Positions 23,591 to 35,080 of a DNA stretch of 64,000 bases are shown piece after piece (position 1 is the stretch's first letter; each line of letters begins with the position of its first letter). Under the pieces are notes generated by a model that saw only the letters and a list, made by a program, of their open reading frames with translations, had not been told where the DNA came from and did not search any database. This DNA is from Tenodera sinensis (taxonomy: Eukaryota; Arthropoda; Insecta; Mantodea; Mantidae). Made by a program: the position numbers and the translations under genes. Location: contig CM060970.1 in assembly GCA_030765045.1 (NCBI GenBank), forward strand, positions 54,863,076 to 54,927,075. Reading direction: 5' to 3'.

Positions 23591-24002
23591 GTGGCGATCA
23601 ATAATTCGGCGTCTGCGCACATTTCCACACAGATGAAAGCGCATACGGAGTAAAGTTACTCTGTTTATTTAATAATTAGTGTTAATACTATAAATAACAT
23701 TGTAATAAATTCAATTTATCTTCTCGTTTTTCAAAGTCTACTCTTTTAAAGTTAATAGCATATATATTATCTGTATCATTGTGTCAAGACCTACATAACA
23801 AAAGTTGAAGGCGCTAATATCGATTCTCGTGTGCATTATTGAATCGAGTAACAAGTAGTTAAAACGTCAGGCACCAATGACAATAACATGCGGCGTAGAA
23901 TAGACTCGTGGTTGAGCATAAATAGTTGTATGTAACTTTATAATGACAATTAACATGCTCGTATGAATATTGTTAAACTCGTAACCGCTCGTTTCATAAG
24001 AT
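23591..24002. other. No gene recognised
   Basis: AT-rich, no frame or repeat match. Confidence 0.4.
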
Positions 24003-24560
24003 ATATTTGCAAGTATTGCATTTCATCCAAAAATTCGATGTCGAAATTTCACCGGTAATGTTTTGAGGCCCCCTGAATCAAAAAAGGCATTTTTAGAAAA
24101 AGCGCGCGCGCGCGTGTGTGTGTGTGTGTGTGCGTGCGTGCGTGTGCGCGCCCGCGAATGTGTGTGTGTGTGTGAACAGTAACTTGAAAACGAAAAGTCG
24201 GTTAAAAACCAAAGTTGGTAGTTAAGATTAATATCTTTTAAGTGCGACACCCTAAAGTACCCTTTACATGAAACATTTTTCAAAAATGCTGATTAGTCGA
24301 AAATTTCTAACCATTTTGATTAAAATGCCATATGTTTAAGATATTTTTATGACAAGTGAAATGTATATTTTGAATTTTCTTCTATAGCCTATGTAGTTCT
24401 GTTTACTCTTGATGACTTACACTCGTAAACCGTAATCTTGCTGTACAAAAAATGTAGATGTGTTGAAACACACAATTTGTCCCTTTTTGGCAGGAACCAT
24501 TTCGGATATATTCCTTGTTATTTGTGTGAGCTTTCCAATACTTCATTTTTTATATGCAAT
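24003..24560 (-). mobile_element. H family, antisense copy lacking both ends
   Basis: It contains 'CATCCAAAAATTCGATGTCG', the TG slot, 'AAAGTTGGTAGTTAAG', 'TTGATTAAAATGCCATATG' and 'AACCATTTCGGATATATTCC'. The hairpin end and the 5' terminal quarter are missing. The slot (24103-24173) is a compound of CG, TG and CGTG units. Confidence 0.8.
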
Positions 24561-25794
24561 TCACAGACACAGAGACACACGCGCACCCTGGACACGTGTA
24601 ACTGCAGTGACATTTTGGTAACGAATGGTAAAGGTCAATACCCCCTCTATGTACGTAGTTGACAAAGTAAAAATATGTTTAAAATAAAAATATTGTTCTA
24701 AAGCAATGAAATACTTATATCACATTTAACAGGCAATTCCAATTTATAAGAATAAACAATTAAAAATGTATTTTGGCAATTTGGGCCATTTATAGGGTAA
24801 ACAACGAAGGAGAATGCGGTTAAGAACCAAATGAGGTTACAGGCTGCAGGCAGACATCTCACAAAGACACACGGAAGTCCCGAGTGCGAGTTTAACCCCG
24901 AGTCTTCTCGCTCGCTTAACCTCCCCTTAAACACATATTTTAATAATCTGAATTTTACATTTTCCCAAAGGTTTCGTCATAAAACTCCTATCTCTACTCA
25001 TAATCCTAGGGGTTCTCACACTCCCTCATTAACAAGTGAAGATCGTAAGTGCGTACTCTCTTTTGAATTTCCGTCACCACACCCGTTCTGAGTTTCGACA
25101 TCCCCGAGGTAGCAGCACGAGAGGGGTAAGGTCAAACAAGGCAGTGGGAGTTGTTTTCATCCCCTACACGAGGCAAGATGAATGTCAACACGGAACACCT
25201 TGCATTTATAGCAGAATGTTATTTCCAAACCAGAGAGCTGGTTCAAGGGGATGATATCGTTACGATGTCGGGCGGGACGTTAACGATTTTCTGTGGAGGT
25301 TTCTTTATCTGTTTCCTTTCTTAATAGCAAAGTTTGCTTGTCAAACGTGAAACACGTGTATTTCTTCACTATACATATATTCTGTACTTTATGTGAGTAA
25401 AATCTTTTACTTAGATACTACTAGGAATTCTTTGTTTTTTACCTTCCTGTTTCTCTGGGTTTAGTACACATAAATTAAGGAACAGAGGTTGTTAAGTCCG
25501 TTTATAAGACACCACTGGTCTGTTCACCCCCGCCCCCACCCAGTTGGATACATCCGTGGTAGTTATATGCGTTTCCATAAGTAACTTTTTAGAGCACCGT
25601 GCGAGATATCTCCATGGTAACGCGAGAATGTTCTCGTTCAGGATGCACCGGATTCGATGCTCATTCTGGCCTTGGTTTTGAATTTTTCGTGGTTTTCTTC
25701 ACTCGCTAGGAAAATTCTAGTTAGTTTCTCATGTACCTCAATTTCCTTTCCATCGTATATAAAACGTACGGAGTTATAGACACCCTAATGTAAT
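24561..25794. other. No gene; small rpt-E-like fragment
   Basis: 24825-24905 (GAGGTTACAGGCTG… CACAAAGACACACGGAAGT) matches 29516-29570 of rpt-E. At 24655-24673 'GTTGACAAAGTAAAAATATG' may be a stray H-family 3' end. The remaining sequence has motif-free frames only. Confidence 0.4.
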
Positions 25795-25911
25795 ATCTTT
25801 ACTTTCTCTGGCATTTATATGCCTATAGTAATAAGAGAAAGTCTGCATTTCATTTGAAAATTTGATATTGATATACCATCGTAAACATATTTTGAAGGTG
25901 CCGAGTATATT
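25795..25911 (-). mobile_element. H family, isolated 3'-terminal fragment
   Basis: The hairpin TTTACTTTCTCT … AGAGAAAGT (25799-25842) is followed by a decayed 'TTGATATTGATATACCATCG' block. It stops where the next copy's hairpin begins, giving two hairpin ends in tandem. Confidence 0.65.
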
Positions 25912-26677
25912 AATTTTTACTTTTTCTACTACGCATAGCAAGTAGGGAAAATACCCAAAATGTTGATGCCGAGATTTCACCGGAAGTATATGTTTTGAGG
26001 CCCCCTGAATTAAAAAAGCAGGTTTAGAAAAAGGTCATGTGTGTGTGCGTGCGTGCGCGTGTGTGTACAGCATAAGTCAAAAACGAGAAGTCGGTTAAAA
26101 ACCAAAGTTGGCAACACGAAAATGCTGATTTTATCAAAAATAGTTCTGAAGATTTTGATTAAATGCCCTATGTTTAAGATATTTTTGTGGCAAATGAATT
26201 GTATATTTTGAATTTTCTGTCTATACCCCATGTAGTCCTATTTACTCTTGATGACTTCTGCATAACCGGTAAACCGTAAGAGAGAGTCCAAATCTTAGTG
26301 TACAAAAGTGTAGTTCTCGTTATAACACACAATTTATGTCAAATGATCTTTTTTGTAAAGTGAACCATTTCGGAGTTCTTCCTTGTTGTTTATCAGAATT
26401 TTATAATACTTAAAGACTGTTCTCAAATGGGAGGTCGTTATTCATTTTTTTAGTTTCCTGGTCATGTAAAGTGAGCGGAGTTTGAAAGTCCTCATGTAGT
26501 GACTATTTTTAAAACATTTGACTATCGCTTAAAGCCTACTGTGTTGCTCTTGCTCAATAAGATAATTTCTGCAAACGTTTATCTCAATTAACATGAGGTA
26601 GATAGAGGAATAAGTGTTCGTATGAATAGTTTGTGCAAGAGTAGAGCATGTCATGTGACTACAACATAAGTCTTTTT
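25912..26677 (-). mobile_element. H family, near full-length antisense copy
   Basis: On the plus strand it starts TTTTTACTTTTTCTACTACG, pairing with AGTAGGGAAA, and ends GAGTAGAGCATGTCATGTGA followed by CTACAACATAAG. Relative to the reference copy it lacks a segment between 'AAAGTTGGCAACACG' and 'AAAATGCTGATTTT'. The TG slot (26037-26066) is short and mixed with CG. Confidence 0.85.
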
Positions 26678-29447
26678 CTATTTTTATCTTCACATTAGCA
26701 ATACTCTTGTTCATATAACGATCTAAAAAACCTTATGCTATTCCACACTTCCTTGACGTAATAAAATTTTATCTACGCCTCTAAAAGTGTAATATGTTAG
26801 ATGTCTGGAGCTATGCGCAGAAATATCTGAAAGTAATAGAATTTTGCTCTGGAGGAATGAGCTTGGACCTCTCTCCCCTCTGGGCAGCTGAAGAGCGTCT
26901 CATCCCGTTTCCCGTCTCCGACAAACGCCTCCCCAGTCTTGACTTCCTTGCAGGGAAACCAATAAACCAAGGAGAGAAGTGCTGTATGGGTCATAAAAGT
27001 AAGCTTATTTTCCTTGCTAGAAGGTTTATGCTGGAGTGTCCCCCAAGATGCAAGAATCTCAGGAAGGGACATTAACGGAAGTCGCAGAATTAGTGGTCGA
27101 CCGGGAGGCTGTTTTATTCCCCCTCTAACGCACTTTTATAGTGTTTTACTGTTTGTTTGGTTTCCACCCCCTCCATATCCGGTGGGATGAGGAAGTTGCT
27201 ACAACTGTTCTGGGCGACAACTTGTGTCTCTTCTCGAGGGGGAGGGGGAGGGTGAGGAGGAGGTTGGTTTGTGGCGTGCCATATGCTCTTTAGAGATTGT
27301 CGTATGTTTGGGCCATGACGCCAGCGACGATTCCCTTAGGCAGACCTTTCTGTGGCCCAAACAAACATCCGGCTCAACAAGTACCCACCCTCTGTTTCTT
27401 GGCAAACGAAAATCATCTCTCCTTAAATTAATCATGGAAATTAGAGATCTATCCACTCTGAGTATTTTCCCAGGAAAAGGCACTGTCCTTTTAAGGACTT
27501 CGTAGAGACAGAATTACAATTTCTATGTTGAACCTCGTTGGAATACACAGGGTGGAAGCTAAGTCATTATATTCCTTCTAATATGTGCTTCATAGAAGCA
27601 TTACAAACAAAACAGTCCAATGGCATTTTGTTCTTTGATCAGCCGATTTCGAAATAAATCGTTTCTGCTCCAAATTGGATGTGTAATTTCACAAGAATGT
27701 ACGAAGATAATAGTTTGTAACTTATTTCGACATATTTTCGTTAGTAACTGGGACATCACACACGGTTTCGAAATAATTAATCTCTTAAAAGAAGTAAAGG
27801 AATATTGCCAGTAACTTTTTCAGACGTGAAGTAATTCGGCAACGTTGCATTAAGCTTGGTCAGGGAATTGAACCGGCTTCTGGGTGTAAACAGCTCGGTC
27901 ACTTGCATGGTAGCGTAATGTTTTGGCAATAACGACTCTCATTGGCTTACACTTGCACAGTAAACCTGAAAAGACACGGCATGGTATTTGTTTATGTTCA
28001 CGAGACACCACGTTGCGGTGTTTGTTTATGTACTGGCCTAGTAAAAGTGACACCCATACAATCTGCAGTGTTTCGAGCTTGTTTTTGACAAAACTAGCGT
28101 ACGAAATGATCATAGATAAAAACTTAAGATATAAAATGTGTTCCAAATACCAAGATCTATCAGTTTAAACTAATGCAATTACTTCCCTTCTACCCGGTAT
28201 ATTTACGAAACAATACATTTTGCGTATGCACAAAAATAACCGCACTGTCTATAATAGCTTTTTTTTTTTCCAGAAAAGTGCACCTTAAATTTAAAGTTTA
28301 TTTTACTTTTACGCCAATTTATCAAGTGCTGCATATAATACAAAATTCGTAATTTGACGGTATTATTTAAATACTCAATCACAAACATGGTATATATAAT
28401 TCTTTTCATTCTTCTGGCACATACAATTTTTTTATCAATTTACCCAGTGGCCTATTAAATTACATGATATTCTGCAGCGGGTTGTGGCTCGATTTTGCGT
28501 GTATTACTTAATTTAGCGTTAGTTCATCATGACGCCCAACTGTCTATTATGATGATATTCAGTTCCGTTGTTGTGTTTAATTTCCCCTGGCTATAGTATA
28601 AGTAATTGGTAGGCGTCGACTGGTAAGGAGTTTAGTATTGAGGAAACAAACACTAATAAATGTTCTTGTAAGTTATTATAATTAACGCAAAGAAAAACAG
28701 TTCCTTGGATTCGTACTCCACTGGATTGTTTTTGACACTGGCTTCACCATAAACTACGTATTAAGTATCTATGGTTCGTTAAGGCTTTTGTTTTGATTGA
28801 TTCTTCAAAAAGGAAATATCGTCGTATCTGTTAGGCTGAAAAACCCCGACCGCTTGGGCATAATTCAAAACTGGAATTAACTGTGTTTTAGGCTTCGCGT
28901 CTTTTCATTCCTAACCTACAAATCTAAACATATGAAATACTTGTACCTGATTGGCTCTTGTCTGGTAACGTTGAAATGTCAAAGATTCCACAGTACTCAT
29001 AACTCGATCTTTCAAAACGTCACAACTGCTGGTTCCTTGCGTTCATCTGTCTTATGTTATACCCAAAGGGGTGGACCCAGTTAACTTTCGCATTCCACTG
29101 CTCCCCTTTCGTGCCCTATCGGCGCCTTACAGCTTCCCAAAATACATACTAAGAAACAGCCTTAACGAAGCTACAGTTCAAATATATACATGAACTAATA
29201 TTAACACAATATTACATCTAGATTAATCATAGTTTAAAAACATAATACCATACATGTATGTGATTTCACACAGAGGGAATTATTTATGCGTTTTAATATG
29301 GGACTGGAAAAATAATATTTATATTGTCTCTAGCCTCTGCAGTACGTCACAATGCTGAAAAATTTAAAAGTGCAGCAAAAAGTTGTATGCCAGCTTTTAA
29401 GTTCATTACACAGAGTTTCTGTTAGAAATTTGAACAACACGAAGGTG
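26678..29447. other. About 2.8 kb without a recognised gene
   Basis: The subregion 26860-27500 is less AT-rich and has several overlapping frames of 91-94 codons on both strands, none with a known motif. 27236-27263 is a G/A-rich tract. At 27862-27925 the minus strand reads a perfect box B (GGTTCAATTCC) with a poor box A 25-30 bases before it, so a decayed SINE head is possible. The rest is AT-rich. Confidence 0.35.
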
Positions 29448-29835
29448 GGCACCTCGCATATTTAGGTGTATTGTGGCTGCCACCCTCCAGGAAGGAGAGA
29501 TTAAGTGAATGAATCACATGAGGCTACAGTCGTAAGCACACAGGTCACAAAGACACGCGGAAGTTCCTAATAATTTCAGCCCCGCTGCTGTAAAGAGGGC
29601 GATGAATGATTAGGCCTCAGCATCCATGACAGTATTGTTTACTTTGAGCAGGCATCCGCGCCATCTGTTTGGCATCGCCATACTCCATGAAGCCTAGAAA
29701 CATATCTAAAAGATAGAAGGATAGGAAATGAATAGCAATAGGAACAGGAGAGATACAAAGGAGATTCGGTACTGAAGCCAGAGAGAAAAAAAAATACCAA
29801 CTTAGGAGCAGGTATCAAACCCGGGACCTCCGAAT
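29448..29835 (+). repeat. Dispersed repeat rpt-E, longer copy
   Basis: It is collinear with 44010-44290. Shared blocks are ACCTCG…, CCACCCTCCAGGAAGGAG versus CCATCCCCCGAGGAGGAAGG, GGTCACAAAGACACGCG, and GGCATCGCCATACTCC followed by ATGAAGCCTAGAAAC. A minus-strand box-B-like GGTCCCGGGTTTGATACC lies at the right end (about 29816-29834), hinting at an antisense tRNA-derived head. The class is unknown. Confidence 0.55.
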
Positions 29836-30647
29836 GCGAACCTCACACTTTCATCATTCACTTACATTACATTCTCAGCCCTGCTGCAACAGTTTACTTC
29901 CCTAAGACGCACAAATTCAGGTGCCTAGCTGACTTAGAAGGATTTTCCCCTACTAATTTTGATGAACCAGGCTCAATGGTTGAAAACTTAACGCAAACGG
30001 AAAGCCTGAGGAAATGTGGGAATTTACATAACATCCCGGCATAATGAGAAGTCTCAGCAAACTAAGCCTGTTCTTTATCATAGCAACAGCCTTGGCTTGT
30101 TTCCTTCAAAGTTCATTTGATGTAGCAAATGATGATGCCGGCATATCCTTATGTATCCCAAGAGACCCCTTGGTTTATTCGCAGAATGAGAGCTGTAGGT
30201 GTGCCTAATACATAGGTGAAAAATGAAATAAAATAAAATAAAATTATTTGTTGGAGTTAAAAAATTATTACATTTAATACTCTTCCTTCAAACACTAAAA
30301 ATTATTAAACCTAATATTCCTCGAAATATGATTTAGCTTTCCTCTCTTAATTTAAATATTGGTACTGTTTGTACGACTTTCTAATAGATCATACGAATAC
30401 TCGTAGCCTTCTCTATTCATAAGAAAATGCACCTATATCCAGTATAAATATACTTATGTATATGAAGGCAGTTTTCAAGCGTGGGACTTTATTATAAACG
30501 GTCAAAACTGGCCACGTTTGGGCATATACTTCCATTTAATGGAAGTAGGTGCACTAAGAAATAAGACATGTTCAAACAACACTTACACAAATATTTTATA
30601 TTTGAGCATATAGATAGATGCGTGTGTATGTGTGTAGATACATAGTG
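29836..30647. other. No gene recognised
   Basis: AT-rich with (AAAAT)n-like sequence at 30218-30243. No frame or repeat match. Confidence 0.4.
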
Positions 30648-31322
30648 GGTGTCCCCCCCCCCAAAAAAAAAAAAAAAAAAAAACCTACAACGCTTAGTAT
30701 GTTATGCACGATGGCAAATTGATCGATTTTCAAATAGCAACCCCTGTTCTGAAATGCTCGGAGCTGAAGAGCGTCGAAGTTTGCGAAAAAACGGTTGTGA
30801 AAATTTGTTAACATTGGTTTTGGTAACCTAATGCGGAAGATATGCAATTCTTCATTCATCTGTGTACTGAGATGAACGACCTGAGCATGATAACATTCCT
30901 GCAAATGCGCCAAATTGCTCCATAGAGTCCTTGGTGCCCATCCTACTGCGTTATTGTGTAGTTTCCAATACAGCAGTGCGATGTGCAGCAGTACACAGCT
31001 GCTGAAATGGCCGACTAGAGCTCCAGCACACTTTGATGTAAATGTGCGGAATCACCTCAACGTCGCACATTCAAATAAATGGGTTAGTGGAGAACGACTA
31101 GTTCTATGGCCGGTACAGTCGCCAGAACTGACACCTCTCGACTATTTCCTGTGGAGTTACGTGAAGAGTATGATGTATGGCACTCCTCTGACGTCAACAC
31201 AGGACCTTATGGCTCTAGTCCACGGAACGACTGAAAATCTTCAAAGACAACCGCACGTACCGTACATAAGACTCACCACAACCAGAACAGGGGTTCCTAT
31301 TTCAGAACCTCTGTATTTGGAT
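30648..31322 (+). mobile_element. Tc1/mariner-like element remnant
   Basis: It comprises the C-terminal part of a transposase and flanking sequence starting near GGGTGTCCC (30648), a typical end motif for such elements. Inside, 30732-30751 is inverted at 31283-31302 with one mismatch (core ACCCCTGTTCTG). The C-run plus A-run at 30651-30683 interrupts the left end. The H copy at 31324 directly abuts the transposase stop, so the right end may be lost. Confidence 0.6.
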
Positions 31323-31325
31323 TAA
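30915..31325 (+). pseudogene. Mariner-like DDE transposase, C-terminal fragment
   Basis: The open frame of 136 codons has an unrelated first third. From about 31014 it carries APAHFDVNVRNHLN, and at 31107-31154 WPVQSPELTPLDYFLW, followed by YVKSMMYGTPLTS. These are the hallmark blocks around the second and third catalytic acids of insect mariner-like transposases. The aspartate-glycine expected directly before APAHF is Thr-Arg, so the second catalytic residue is lost. The TPLD acid is kept. The N-terminal DNA-binding half and first catalytic Asp are absent. Non-functional. Confidence 0.75.
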
Positions 31326-32200
31326 AAAAATCTGATGTGTTGCACTCACATGACTTTCTCTACTCTTGTACTAACCATTCTTACAAACTCTTATCCCTAT
31401 ATCTTCTTCGTGTTAGTTAAAATAAACATTTGTACAAATTATCTTATTGCTTATTTCCTTGTAGGTGCAAGGGGAATATTGGAATACAGTAGGCTTTGTG
31501 CGATAGTCAAATATTTTAAAGCTTTGATATTCCGTTCTCTTTGTACACGTAACATATAAAAAAATGAACAACGATGACCCATTTCACGGAAGTTTCAAGT
31601 TTTCCGAAACTCACACACATAACAAGGTATATCTCCGAAATGGTTCACCCTACAAGAAAATTTATTGAGACATAAATTGTGTATTTTAGCAAGATCTACA
31701 TTTTTTGTATAGTATAATTTGGTATATCTCTAACGGTCGTCCAGAGTAAATACGACTACAGAGGTTATAGCCAGAAAATTCAAGATACACATTTCATTTG
31801 TCATAAAAATATCTCAAACATATGACATTTTAATCAAAATCGTTAGAGCCATTTTCAAGAAAATCAAAATTTTCGAAAAATTTTCCATGTAAAGGGTAGT
31901 TTAGGGTGGGGATATTTTCTTCAAAATCTTCGTGTCACATCCTTGAACGACATTAAACTTAAATACCAACTTTGGTTTTTAACCGACTTTTCGTTTTTGA
32001 GCTATGCTCTCCACAGAGTGACAGACTGACTGACAGACTACACAGACACAGACACACAGACACACACACGGACCTTTTTCTAAAAATGATTTTTTTTGGA
32101 TTCAGGGGGCCTCAAAACATGTATTTCCGGTGAAATCTCGACTTCGAATTTTTGGGTGGAATACAATACTTCCCATACTAACCAGTAGAGAAAGTTAAAA
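31324..32200 (+). mobile_element. H family, best-preserved full-length copy (reference)
   Basis: 877 bases. The 5' end reads AAAAATCTGATGTGTTGCAC, then TCACATGACTTTCTCTACTC. The 3' end reads CTTCCCATACTAACCAGTAG then AGAAAGT with an A-run. Conserved interior landmarks in order are TTTCCTTGTAGGTGCAAGGG, CGTTCTCTTTGTAC, TATCTCCGAAATGGTTCACC, GTATTTTAGCAAGATCTACA, AATCGTTAGAGCCATTTTC, CTTCGTGTCACATCCTTGA, the CA slot (32038-32070) and CCGGTGAAATCTCGACTTCG. No frame longer than about 75 codons is open, so it is non-autonomous. The inverted ACTTTCTCTACT/AGTAGAGAAAGT near both ends, the hairpin and the simple-repeat slot recall Helentron-derived HINEs. Confidence 0.9.
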
Positions 32201-32669
32201 ATCTGCATAACTATTATCCTGGCTCCTAGAATCTATACCAGGACATAGTATCCGCTGATTTTATTCTTTTCCACTTTATTAATAAAAAAAAGATTCTAAT
32301 ATTATACAAAATGTGCAGATATAAATCCTACATCTATTACTACATCTACTAACTAAACGTACTAGTTACTGGAAACCACTAACTTTACATATACACAAAT
32401 ATATAAACTAATTCAGCAATTTATCTTTTACAAACTATTTCAACAATTTATTAACTATTTACATTACAATTTCTACTATTAATTATTTAAGATAAACTAC
32501 TGATCCTACTACTACTCCCACTAAACAAAAACTGGTATCCATTCCTCTTCTCAAACGGAATTCAAGATTTTCAGCTTTACATCGGGAGAAGAGGCTGGTT
32601 CTTCAGCTTATGTTTCCAACTTCTACTCTACAAAAACTATTACTACTTATCTTCTTTTGGGATTCTCAT

Positions 32670-33377
32670 CTATTCGGGATTTTTTCTTTCTTCATCTAGA
32701 CCTATTGGATCTTCTTCTTCTATTCCGGGTTGACCTTCATCTAATAATTCTTCTTCTATCTCTGCCAATCGCCGCACTTCCCTTCTTCTTCTTGCCGCTT
32801 CAATTCCTCCCGTGGAAATCCACAAATCTCTTCTTCTATTTATCCTTATTGGTAGCCTTATCTCTTCATCATTCATCACATCTTCTTCTTTCAAATTCTC
32901 ATCATTTCCTTCATGTCTCATATTCTGTATTCTTTGCGATCTTCTTGGCGTAATATTTACCACTGGACGTTCCTCTACCTGATCTATCCTTTGTCTATAT
33001 AATTCCATTTCTACTAACGATACCAACCACACCATTTCTTCTAATTGATCAAAATCATCCTTATTCCGAGATATATTCCATATTCTTTTTCCCGCTAAAT
33101 TTCTTCTTCCATCTTCTAACATTTCACTAAATCTTATGCATTCAAACAGGACATGTTCCGGGTTATCAATCTTGCAACATATTTCACAATTGGCATTTAT
33201 TCTACGTCCGATTTTTTTAAAATAGGTTTCAAAAGATCCATGTCCGGTTAGAAATTGCACACCCTCCTTTTTTGGTTGTATATTCTTCAAACCTAATCTT
33301 TTCCTAATATTTGGATAAATTCCATAAGCCCTCCTTCCTTCTTTTATTCGTTGCCATTCTTCTTGCCATTGATTCAA
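32670..33377 (-). pseudogene. LINE ORF2 C-terminal domain with zinc knuckle
   Basis: The frame is open for about 235 codons and can be read further upstream to about 33445. A WQEEWQRIKEGRR block leads to QFLTGHGSFETYF (residues 41-53) and the knuckle CEICCKIDNPEHVLFEC (64-80), the CCHC motif of R1/LOA-like elements. A highly charged tail of about 115 residues follows (Arg-rich then Glu-rich), longer than usual. It is the longest credible coding frame in the window. It is separated from the preceding RT piece by a frameshift, so it is a fossil. The complementary 98-codon frame at 32657-32953 is its shadow. Confidence 0.75.
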
Positions 33378-33435
33378 TAATTCATTTCTTATATTCCTTT
33401 TCGTAGCACATTCTTTTCCAATAATTTCTATTTCT

Positions 33436-33675
33436 TTATCTAACCGATTCTTCTTTAGCCAAGATTACTAATATCGCCATTGTTGGTGTCGTAGTTACTA
33501 TACCCATACATCTTAATAGGGTTTGTCGTTGTACTCTTCTTAATACCTTAGCATTCTTCCCTAAATTTGCCTTATGCGCCCATATACCTGCTCCATAACC
33601 TATAATTCCATATAGGATCGCCGTCATATACTTCTTAACTGCCTCTAATTTAATTTTAAAATTTCTCTGCGTCAT
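33436..33675 (-). pseudogene. LINE reverse transcriptase, post-catalytic fragment
   Basis: A 79-codon frame containing ILYGIIGYGAGIWAHKAN and a 'LRRVQRQTLLRCMGIVTTTP' block. This is the region just after the palm domain where R1/Jockey-like proteins read YGAxxW…QR..L.R. A stop lies in frame upstream. Downstream reading continues only after a one-base shift near 33450, into the frame that holds the zinc knuckle. Confidence 0.7.
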
Positions 33676-33740
33676 TGTATTTGGATATAATTGTTGTGTT
33701 TCCTAACATTCCCTTTTGCTTCGAAATTAACTCTAAAATC

Positions 33741-34154
33741 TCTAGATACGCATGATTTTAGCAGTATGGTTCGCCAGCACACCCTTGGATTCGATCGTAA
33801 AGATATGGAGAATCTCCGACGGTGGTCCTGTCTCTACTTGGCTATCAGATAGGATGCTGCCGCTTATTTTAATGCTGTATAGGTAGTGCATGCGTTGATC
33901 ACGTATACGCTAGATGTTCACTGAGTCAAGATCAAACAACATTTGACGCTGTGCGACAGTCCGTGAAGCGTTTCATGGCAGGGCTTGAAGTGCATCTTTC
34001 AAAGTGGTTTAACAAGGTTATCTGAGCGCCAACACATGTTTGTGCAATATCAGAAGCTCCGTTTTATCACATTCAAGTAGGTACATACCAAACCCTTTAA
34101 TTTTTTCCTTTATCCGTTTCCCTTCTGTTAATTTCACTCGGTCAGATTAACTTC
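33741..34154. other. No gene recognised
   Basis: Mixed composition, no frame of note. 33750-33800 (GTATGGTTCGCCAGCACACC) has no match in the window. Confidence 0.4.
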
Positions 34155-34895
34155 CTTACTCACTTTCCACTATTTTATATAGTTTCTACGAAGTATCTTT
34201 TACGAAAGCTTACTCTTTATGTTAATCCAAATAGACCTTTGCAGAAATAGTATAATTTCATATCTCATTGTAAAAACAAGAAGAATAAAAGAAACCGAAT
34301 CGTCAGTCATATGTTTGAAAACTAGTCTGTACATACTCACTCCATGGTTACGAGAAACAACTGAATCCTGACAGCACTGGAAATGACTGTTGGAAAAATT
34401 CAAACCAATATTATAGAGTATCTCTAAAATGGTTGATACTACAAACAGAATTACTTGAAATAAATTATTTTTTTTTAAGAGATCTGCATTTTAAAGTACC
34501 TCTTTGTTCATTTCTATGGTTTATCCGTTATATAAATTCCTTCCAAGAGAAAGGGGCTTGTTATTCGTAGAAAATTCAAGATAAACAAATGCAGATATCT
34601 TAAGCATATGGTGCTTTGAAAAAATTTTAACCCCATATTTGAAAGGTAAAATACAATGAAAAATCATCTTCCGTGTAAAAGATGGCCTAGGATAGACTCA
34701 TTTGCTGAAAATCTTCGTGTTACATCCTTGGAAGATGCTTATCTCAAATATTAATTATGACACACACACGTGCACGCGTATGTTCAGCAAAACCCATATT
34801 TCCACTGAAAACTCAATATCGAATTTTTGGGTAGGATACAGTATATACTTCCTCTTACCTATTATATCTAGTGGATAGAGACATTAAAACATACT
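34155..34895 (+). mobile_element. H family, old diverged copy
   Basis: It keeps 'TTAATCCAAATAGACCTTTGC', 'GAGTATCTCTAAAATGGTTGA', 'GAAAATCTTCGTGTTACATC', a short CACACACACG slot and 'ATATCGAATTTTTGGGTAGG'. The hairpin CCTCTTACC…GTGGATAGAGA is eroded. The 5' end is poorly preserved. Confidence 0.7.
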
Positions 34896-34923
34896 CGGGT
34901 TAAGGAAATAAAGAATTCTGGAC

Positions 34924-35080
34924 TGTCGTAAGTCGACTGTGTAGCTATTTGTCCCGGGTTCAATACCTAGTTCGGGCGGATAATGTTGCCTTAATCTAAA
35001 ATAATTCCTTATCCTCCTTAGAGTCCGGTAAAGTGAATATAAGAGTGAATTTGAGTGTATTCAATGAAAAGATTAATAAA
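34924..35080 (+). mobile_element. SINE-C, tRNA-derived copy
   Basis: The head has box B CCCGGGTTCAATACC (34951-34965) and a poor box A. The tail TCCTTAGAGTCCGGTAAAGT… GAGTGAATTTGAGTGTATTC is shared with 52965-53115 and 56672-56845. The end is A-rich (AAAAGATTAATAAAATC). Confidence 0.65.

Larger units (their letters stand above)
32270..33740 (-). mobile_element. Non-LTR retrotransposon, 5'-truncated remnant
   Basis: It carries the C-terminal coding part of a LINE reverse-transcriptase protein in two frames on the minus strand, followed by roughly 400 bases of A/T-rich possible 3' UTR. Most of the reverse transcriptase and any endonuclease are missing, as expected for 5' truncation. The layout (post-RT 'YGAGIW' block then a CCHC-like knuckle) suits the R1/LOA/Jockey group. 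The 3' end is uncertain. Confidence 0.65.

Noticed and set aside
26794..27505. Overlapping 91-94-codon frames on both strands in a GC-richer region
   Set aside because: They are mutually complementary, motif-free, and without splice or promoter support that I could defend.
32657..32953. Leucine-rich 98-codon plus-strand frame
   Set aside because: It is the complementary shadow of the charged LINE C-terminal tail on the minus strand.
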